A DNA stretch of 64,000 bases, from the NCBI GenBank assembly GCA_028583405.1, contig JAPTMU010000093.1:587154-651153 (forward strand), given 5' to 3'. Every line of letters starts with the position of its first letter. Positions within the stretch are counted from its first letter, which is position 1. This DNA comes from Pogonophryne albipinna (Eukaryota > Chordata > Actinopteri > Perciformes > Artedidraconidae). Shown here piece after piece: positions 57,368-64,000 of the stretch. The notes under the pieces were generated by a model. That model saw only the letters and a list, made by a program, of their open reading frames with translations. It did no database searches and was not told where the DNA came from. A program made the translations under genes and the position numbers.

Positions 57368-57850
57368 ATGTCTGAATTCAGAAGGATCGTGATGTCTTCA
57401 TTCCTGATGCTGCTGCTCCACTTTCCAGGTGAGGACGCAGAGAACACTTTAAATAAAACAGTTCTAATATCACTAACGGTACTTTACTACGTACTGTTCC
57501 TTTAACTGAGAATGATGAGTTGTGTTTGTAACGTGGTGACTTTAGTGAACTCTTGGAAACCAAACTCTCACAGAGATACATTTTCAAACTTCTGTAGCTG
57601 CTGGTGTGAAAGGTCACTTCCTCATTGTCAGAGCTGGAGATGAAGTCACTTTGCCTTTTGACAATGTGCTCCATGATCAGGATGAGTGTGAGAGTGCTAC
57701 CTAGACCTTCAGTGATTTAAGCAGCTCAGTGATGCTGTTTGAAGACGGGCAGATTCACAAAGAAGCCAAAGCTAAACCAGACAGACTGTTCTCTGGTTAT
57801 AAAGAAGGTCACAGAGGAGGATGCTGGTCTTTACACCGAACATAAGCATG
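57368..57850 (+). pseudogene. IgSF copy C pseudogene (exon 1 and broken V-type exon)
   Basis: Exon 1 57,368-57,428 is intact (MSEFRRIVMSSFLMLLLHFP, donor gtgagg). The V-type exon begins at 57,598 after acceptor acttctgtag and reads AAGVKGHFLIVRAGDEVTLP, FDNVLHDQDECESAT, then TAG where the family has a conserved Trp. It continues in frame (TFSDLSSSVMLFEDGQIHKE), lacks the LRVTENC segment, then shifts frame; the C-terminal Cys strand (YTEHK) is lost. No second Ig, TM or tail exon follows. It is the inverted counterpart of copy B. Confidence 0.85.
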
Positions 57851-58854
57851 AATCGAATAGAACATTTAGCAGGACTCGACTTGGACCTAAGGATTTGTCT
57901 AGAAGCTGATGAAGTGTTCTCTCTTCTCCATTATCCCTCTACAAGTTAACCTCCTCCGCTCAGTGTCAGACGGTCTGAGGTGTCAGAGAGTTTCTGTTTG
58001 AACCCCAGCAGAACATGCAGGTTTTATTTCAGACTCTGTGGGTCTAAACATTTACAAACCCTCCATGTTCAGTGCGAGCAGGACGTTTCTAATGTCTGGG
58101 TTTAAGTTACTCTTTAACTCAGTGACTTGAAAGTGACCCTGGAATCTGACATGCACAATGGAAATCAACTCTGGCATGACCAAAGTGACTCAGACTTTAC
58201 CTTTTGACCTCAAGGGCCAAATATGAGCATGAATCGGATAGAAAACTTTGTAGGACTCGACTTGGACTTAAAGACTTGTCTAGAAGCTGATGAAGTTTTC
58301 TCTCTTCCTCATTATCTCTGCAATCATCCTCCGAGTTTATTTTCTAACCCCGGCAGAACATGCAGGTTTTATTTCAGACTCTGTTGGTCTGGTTTGTTTC
58401 TTTAACTCAGAACAATCATGTCTCTGAAGTGTTTGGCTCCAATCACCAAACAAATCATTGCAGCATTACCCATAACCCCCTCTGTTTCAGCCCTGTTTCC
58501 AAAGTGCTGATTCTCTGTCTGTTACTTTAGATGAAAATAAGGAGCCCCTCCCCACGCCCCTCTGAGAGACATTTGGTTACAAAGAACTCAATGGTGCTCT
58601 AGGAGGAGATTCAGGTGATAAGGGGGGGGGGGGGGGGGGTTACCTTGTTGCTGATTGGCTAATGGTTACACAAGACCAAAACATCGTTATGACATCACAG
58701 AGTGGCCAAAATCTGATCAGCTCATTTTCAGACAGGTTTTTATAGAAATTGTTTTTACCCTATCGATCTATCTATCCATCTATCCATCCATCTATCTCTC
58801 TATCTCTCTATCTATCTCTCTATCTATCCATCCATCTATCCATAAACCAAAAGT
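57851..58854. other. spacer right of copy C, with internal duplication and simple repeats
   Basis: 57,846-57,930 and 58,227-58,315 are diverged direct repeats (gcatgaatcgaatagaacat / gcatgaatcggatagaaaac; cttgtctagaagctgatgaa in both). A further shared block, agaacatgcaggttttattt, lies at 58,009 and 58,354. A run of about 18 G is at 58,622-58,639. A TATC/CATC microsatellite spans 58,760-58,850. No gene is seen. Confidence 0.65.
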
Positions 58855-59311
58855 CTCTGTTACTACTAACCAGTAGCTGAAGCTCGTCCAGTTCATTGCT
58901 TATGGAACGTTGGAGAGAAATATTCCGGGTAGCGGCGTGCGAATTCCGCGGCTCCGGAGCGACCAGTGTCCCGGCCCGTTTGCCTCTCCTGTGGCGTTTG
59001 AGTGCTCGGATGCAGGTAAAGCTACCTTTTACGAGAATTTCCAGTAATTCCACGGAAGAACAGAGAAAAGTGGGGAAGTAATCCGCTGAAGTTGTTTCTC
59101 TAATGCTTAGGAGCTCTTCCCTGGTGAAAGAGTTCAGTGTACAGACTGAATTAACGCACAAGACAAGACGAAACAAAACAGAGCGCACCAGAACATCGAA
59201 GGGGCCAATCTGCGGCACCATCTTTGTAAGGCCCAATAACAAAGACGTACTCACAGACGTTTGTAAGACACTCCATGCTTTAATGTTCAATAAGCTCTTT
59301 CTTGTTCTCAT
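58855..59311 (-). mobile_element. LINE fragment, region preceding the endonuclease
   Basis: Minus-strand frame reading FTREELLSIRETTSADYFPT, RHRRGKRAGTLVAPEPRN and SNELDELQLLVSSNRDF. In fish LINEs I know the pattern F-x-R-x-x-L-L-x-I-R, R-G-K-R-A-G, N-K-x-D-E-L-x-L as the segment just before and at the start of the endonuclease. Only this fragment is present; it ends at the TATC microsatellite. Confidence 0.55.
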
Positions 59312-59873
59312 ACTGCCTGTGCTGCAGCACCTCTTTTCACCCTCTGTCTGAAACCAGAGCCCAGTGTGCTCGGATTGGTTAGCTGGCCGGCTCTGTTGTG
59401 ATTGGTCAACCGCTTAGAGATGTCCCGCCCCTTAGCCTATCACGTATAATGTGTTGGAGCGCTAGGCCAATAGAAGCGTGAGTGTAACATGATGTCAGTA
59501 AGTAAACAAAGGAGTCTAATGGAGGTGTTTCAGGCAGGGGGGGGGGGGGGGGGCAGTGTGGTATACAACAAACTACAGGAGAGGGAAACCCCCCAAAAGG
59601 CACAATAGGTCCTCTTTAATGTGTCTAAACTTTATACTCAAATGTGTGTGCTTCTTATCTGCTCGCCCCTTAAATCATATTGAGCTATAACACAGAGAAA
59701 CCAGCCAATAAGAACGTAAACAACACAGCATTCATATATATATTGAATGTCCCCTTTTACATTCACCTAATTTTACTTCCAACGTCTCGCCAAAAATGCG
59801 ATGTCCAGAAGAAGGTAGAAGACGTGGAGCCGTGGATTTGTGCCAGTTTTTCCTTTGCATCGAGTCCTCTAGG
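59312..59873. other. dispersed repeat (minus) and right-arm sequence
   Basis: 59,312-59,630 is the reverse copy of the repeat at 48,240-48,480 (ccagagcccagtgtgctcgg, ggagagggaaaccccccaaa), with a G run at 59,538-59,552. 59,590-59,873 matches 46,591-46,905 reversed. Confidence 0.6.
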
Positions 59874-60506
59874 GCGGGGGGGTCCAACTCAGTTTCATCG
59901 TGGGCCACGTCAGCATTATGGTTACACTCAAAGGGCCGGTCGTAACTTTCAATCTCAATCTTTATTTATTTATATAAAATATTTAACCTCAGTTGACCAA
60001 AGTGCTGCACAGGGAACAAATATATAATAACACAATAGGAGTCAAATAATAAAACAATAATACAAAATAAGATAAAAAGTAACTATCGATACATATAAAA
60101 AGTAAACACATACAAATTTCAAAGTGTTATGTTCAACTATTATTAAAAGCCAGTTCAAAACTTTAAGACTATATATAAATACATATTTAAATATATCATA
60201 TATATAAAATAATGTATTATATTACATTATTGCCTCTGCATTGGATTATTATTGGATAGGGAAATAACTTCATAATTAATGTCTGAAAAGCAGAAGTCTT
60301 GGGCAAATAATTGCAAGTCTCTTTCAGTGCGCACGTCACAAAATAAGATGCATTGTGGGACATGTAGTTTATGGACAACGTGCTTCTGTAAAGCGGCATT
60401 CAACCATATAGTAAACATATTATATTCTTTGCAAGATCTTGCGTGGCCACATGAAATATAGTCGCGGGCCGCATTTGGCCCCCGGGCCTTTAGTTTGACA
60501 CCGCTG
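59874..60506. mobile_element. small hAT-like repeat X, complete copy, 633 bp
   Basis: Begins gcgggggggtccaactcagt and ends, reversed, cagcggtgtcaaactaaagg. Flanked by ctctagg (59,867-59,873 and 60,507-60,513) with the eighth base differing. The interior is non-coding and AT-rich (tatttatataaaatatttaa). It supplies the unoccupied hAT-1 target site at 59,897-59,904. Confidence 0.75.
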
Positions 60507-60900
60507 CTCTAGGTGACAAGTGCATGCTGTATTTTTCAATAAGATAAACAGATTCATCAAAGATGGAAACAGAGGCAAATCTCTTCCACACACTGCACTT
60601 GGTGTTGAGCCACACAGGGCCTGGGAATGCAGTCATCTTCAAATAAACCTCCAGATTGTGTCTCAATGTAAGTTTGGCTCGGTCCTCCACAGTGACTGGA
60701 TGTCAGCTCAAACTGATCCGTCTCATATCTGAATTATTCCTCTGTTGCTCAGCTGAATACGTGCCTGTAGTTTTCTATACGGTGTCATGCCTTCAGAGCT
60801 GCTGGTGTTAACCTCATTCTCATCGAAACACTTCTCCTTCAGTTCTCAGAAGAAAAACACTGGAGGTGAAATGAGGAACCAGAAAACATCTTCCTGTTCA

Positions 60901-61014
60901 ACTTCCCCTCTTCTGTGGCTTATCTGCTGTTATCATCGGTACTGAGTTCTTGTTAAAGAAGCAGCCGGTTAGAGACTCTGACAGTCGAGAGCCAGAGACC
61001 GAGAGAGAAGCACG
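60901..61014 (+). promoter_or_regulatory. 5' region of IgSF copy D
   Basis: Near-identical to the copy A 5' flank. It contains acttcccctc (reverse of gaggggaagt, PU.1/ETS-like) about 105 bp upstream of the ATG. The regulatory role is inference. Confidence 0.4.
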
Positions 61015-63442
61015 ATGTCTGAATTCAGAAGGATCATGATGTCTTCATTCCTGATGCTGCTGCTCCACTTTCCAGGTGAGGATGCAGAGAACACACACTG
61101 TTTACGACTGTTAATGAAAGCTAGTGAGGGCGTCTTTCAATTGAAATCGATGTATCCTTGGGCGAGATGCTGAACCCCAAGTCGCTCCCAATGGGGAACG
61201 GTGTGTGAATGATACCTTCTGTCGTGGCGTTTTGATCCGTTTCTACATTTAATATCCACTTTCCTCTATCGGGGTGTGGGTTATGACGCGCCTCTCTTTG
61301 CTTCCTAACTAACTTTGCAGAGATCGTTGTAGCGTTGAATCACATCAGGTTTATTCTTTGATCCAGGCGACATACAAACATGAAGACAAACTTCCTCGCT
61401 TCAAAGTAACTAAAAGTTCTCCGTATCAAAAAAGAACAAAAAGAACACGGTCAAAAGACTCGACCACTTCCTGTCTAATCACACCCTCAGCTGTGAACCA
61501 ACGTCATGCCATATATAGACATACAGACATACAGACATGCACGTCACACCTGACAGCAAAGAAGTGAGACTTAAAGTAACATCTTTTAAAGCGTAGTGTG
61601 ACTCACTAAAATAAATAGTTAAGAGTTTCCTCTAAAGCCTTTTAGTAATAAGACAAACATTCAAAGCATAATGATGAAAGGGAAATGGCTCTAACCCCTG
61701 CATTGAGCAAGGGGCACATTGCTCTGTATGAACTGGGGGTGAATGGTGACTTGATGTAAAGCGCTTTGAGGGGTGAGAGACTGGATAAAGAGCTTTATAA
61801 ATACAGTCCATTCACCATTTACCAAGTACATGAAATAAAACAGCTCTAATATCACTAACGGTACTTTACTACGTACTGTTCCTTTAACTGAGAGTGATGA
61901 GTTGTGTTTGTAACCATGGTGACTTTAGTGAACTCTTGCTCACCAAAACCCACATAGCAATATTCTTTAAAGTGATGGTCACACTCACTATGAACACTTC
62001 AGTTAGTTATGTGGATCTGTAATGAACTCTGGTTTTAATGTGTCGTTAAATGATTCATTAAACAGATCAACCAGAACTCTAACTCTTTACCTTTGTATAT
62101 AATACATCATTATTCTGTCAGCATTTATCACGTCTATATTTCTTTCTGATTTTTCCTCAACAGCTGCAGCTGTGAGACGTTACTTCCCCACTGTCAGAGC
62201 TGGAGATGAAGTCACTTTGCCTTTTGACAATGTGATACATGATCAGGATGAGTGTGAGAGAACTCTCTGGCTCTTCAGTGATTCAAGAGGTTCAGCAGTG
62301 AAGCTGTTTGAAGACGGACAGATTCACAAAGCTAAATCAGACAGACTGAGAGTTACAGAGAATTGTTCTCTGGTTATAAAGAAGGTCACAGAGGAGGATG
62401 CTGGTCTTTACCTCTGCATCAGATCAGGAGAAGAAAGTTCACACTCTCGAGTTTATCTGTCTGTTGTTACCAGTGAGTATTTACATCATGATGTTTCAAA
62501 CTGTCTCTATAGAGCAATATACTGAATCATTACAATAATAATGATAACAGTGATGAAGTTAATGTTACTCTTGTTGTCTTTCTCTCTCAATATCTCCATC
62601 TTCAGTGACTGAACATCAGGTCAATGATGAGGTGACGTTAAACTGCTCTGTGTCGACATTTAGAGACTGTAGACACTCAGTGAAGTGGCTGCTTCAGGGT
62701 CGAGATGTGGACAAAGATCACAGAGAGATAAACACATCACAGTCTTCCTGCTCTGCCTCTGTGACATTTCTGACTTCTCATTTTAGTTACACAACAAGGT
62801 CTGAGTTGTTTACTTGTGAAGTAACTTAATGGTGACACAAGAGAAGTGCATCTGTTTCCCTTCAGCCCTCAGTCCTCAGGTGAGAACACGTTGAGATGTT
62901 TAAAATCACTTCTAACAGTCTTGTTATTAGAATATACTGAAACAACACATTTACAACATCTCACATTTATCAGGGATGTAATGAGTTTCTGAAATGTGAA
63001 GAGACGGATGGTTCTGATAAAAAAGAGAAGCTCTTAATTGAGAAACCAGGTGAGAATATAATGAGTTGTTTCAAATCACTTATCACACATTTAATCACAG
63101 ATAATGCTTTTTGGGGTTTGAGGTTTTGACGTCACTTCATTTTGTCATTTGGTTTATGCAGAAAACTTTTTGTTTTAACTGCAGTTTTTTAGCATGATGT
63201 TGTTTTATTCCTGAAGGTGATGCTACAACAACTGGAACACCAGGTCTCTTGAGGTTCATCCTGGTGTCTGTGGGGTTAGCAGCTCTCATCGTCACCGTGG
63301 TTACGGTCCACATCTGGACCAGAGCTAAAGGTGAGGGTTCATAGATTCAAGAGAAAAGACAAAGGAAACCGTGGAAGCTGAAGTCAACATGTTTGTCTTT
63401 TTGTTTTTTTCAGGGGGCAAAAAACGGATAAGAAAAAACCTG
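61015..63442 (+). CDS. IgSF receptor copy D (signal peptide, two Ig domains, fused stalk-TM exon), partial
   Basis: Exon 1 61,015-61,075 (signal peptide MSEFRRIMMSSFLMLLLHFP). Exon 2 62,164-62,472, V-type Ig domain: RYFPTVRAGDEVTLPFDNV, DECERTLWLFSD with Cys and Trp, KVTEEDAGLYLC. Exon 3 62,606-62,879, second Ig domain: NDEVTLNCSVSTFRD, HSVKWLLQGRD, SELFTCEVT. A 76-bp exon 62,974-63,049. Stalk plus TM exon 63,217-63,330 (GDATTTGTPGLL then RFILVSVGLAALIVTVVTVH). Tail exon 63,414-63,442 (GKKRIRKNL). The last acidic tail exon would lie beyond 64,000. Exon 3 has an extra A (acttaatgg; copy A has acttatgg) that creates a stop after CEVT, so as written the product would be a secreted two-domain protein. 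Borders are GT/AG and phase 1 throughout, except the 76-bp exon. It is probably a type I leukocyte surface receptor of a fish-expanded family. Confidence 0.82.
61076..62163 (+). other. IgSF copy D intron 1
   Basis: 61,081-61,567 mirrors 19,008-19,480 in copy A. 61,690-61,825 holds a dispersed fish retroposon tail (gtaaagcgctttgaggggtg, tataaatacagtccattcac). 61,845-62,160 mirrors about 15,010-15,300. It lacks the 29-bp minisatellite and LINE found in copy A. Confidence 0.7.
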
Positions 63443-64000
63443 GTGAGTTTAAATATAAAATAATAGCTTGTAATATTTACTATTTTGATTGAACTGTGAT
63501 TATAAGACAGGCAGAAGATTCAATAAAGGAGTAAAGTGTGCATGTTGTGTTGAAATGAAGTATCTCTGTGGGTCCCTTGAGCAAGGCACTAAAGGAAGTA
63601 CTGAGAGATTGTACTTCATTAAAAGTAGCAATACTACAATGTAAAAATACTCTAATATATAAATATGATTAATATACAAATACACCTACATTGAAAGTGC
63701 TGATTATGCAGAATGTAATAATATGATATATGATTATAATAAGTGATGTTTTAATGTGTATCACTTCCATTAGCAATGAATGGTTTATTAAAATGAATTA
63801 CATACTACTGGGTAGCTGAACTAGTTATATTTATCATGTAATACTTCATAGAAGGAGATTTCTGCTCAATTTAAGAATGAAATAAATACAAAATAAAAAA
63901 GGAAGGTAAAAGATGTTAAAGAAAGAATGTGTAATAAAGATGAATGGATGAAGACGAGTACAAAGTTCAACATGAAGCTCCAAAACAAGGAGCAGTTAAA
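63443..64000. repeat. inverted-arm match to about 13,030-13,575
   Basis: The reverse complement of the sequence downstream of copy A's exon at 13,576, with only scattered single-base differences visible (for example gcagaaatctcc-a/t-tctatgaag). It includes a dispersed element (cccttgagcaaggcactaaa). The match reaches the end of the window, so the arm continues outside. Confidence 0.8.

Overview
The window is nuclear genomic DNA of a teleost fish, probably a percomorph. It has spliced vertebrate genes with GT/AG introns, a fish-type expanded immunoglobulin-superfamily (IgSF) family, fish-type hAT, Harbinger, Ngaro, LINE and endogenous retrovirus (ERV) elements, and long minisatellites. There are no bacterial features, no rRNA or tRNA genes and no CRISPR array. 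All calls come from reading the sequence; no database search was run.

Left part (1-20,650). A 57-bp minisatellite (1-995) and a 45-bp minisatellite (1,290-4,857) precede the last two coding exons of a cytochrome c oxidase subunit 7A gene (+ strand, 4,872-5,795). The 45-bp array fills the intron up to about 15 bp from the splice acceptor. Next come repeat-rich spacer with hAT-like remnants (8,050-11,330), then IgSF copy A on the minus strand (12,806-19,548). Intron 1 of copy A carries a LINE fragment and a 29-bp minisatellite.

Middle part (20,650-46,560). This is a stack of nested transposons. An outer hAT-type element (20,652-46,559; 15-bp perfect TIR; 8-bp TSD CCCACGAT) interrupts a small repeat whose unoccupied copy lies at 59,874-60,506. 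Inside it sit a second hAT-type element (20,957-36,709; TSD GTTTGACC) and a Harbinger-type element (36,899-46,058; TSD TTA). The second hAT holds a minus-strand LINE that is itself split by an ERV relic, and the relic is in turn interrupted by a Ngaro tyrosine-recombinase retroelement with intact RT/RNase H and recombinase ORFs. The Harbinger holds a young ERV with almost identical LTRs but little coding capacity.

Right part (46,560-64,000). Isolated exon 1 of IgSF copy B (minus), an ERV with a tRNA-Trp primer-binding site, a gap of exactly 1,000 N (50,501-51,500), a cysteine-rich transposon-derived ORF split by a hAT MITE, about 59 copies of the 57-bp minisatellite in opposite orientation, IgSF pseudogene C (+), and IgSF copy D (+, running off the window).

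Copies A/B and D/C are arranged as inverted, mostly colinear arms on either side of the N gap. This is either a real inverted duplication of an immune-receptor locus or two haplotypes joined head to head by scaffolding. Most short ORFs in the window are repeat translations or chance frames and are not annotated.
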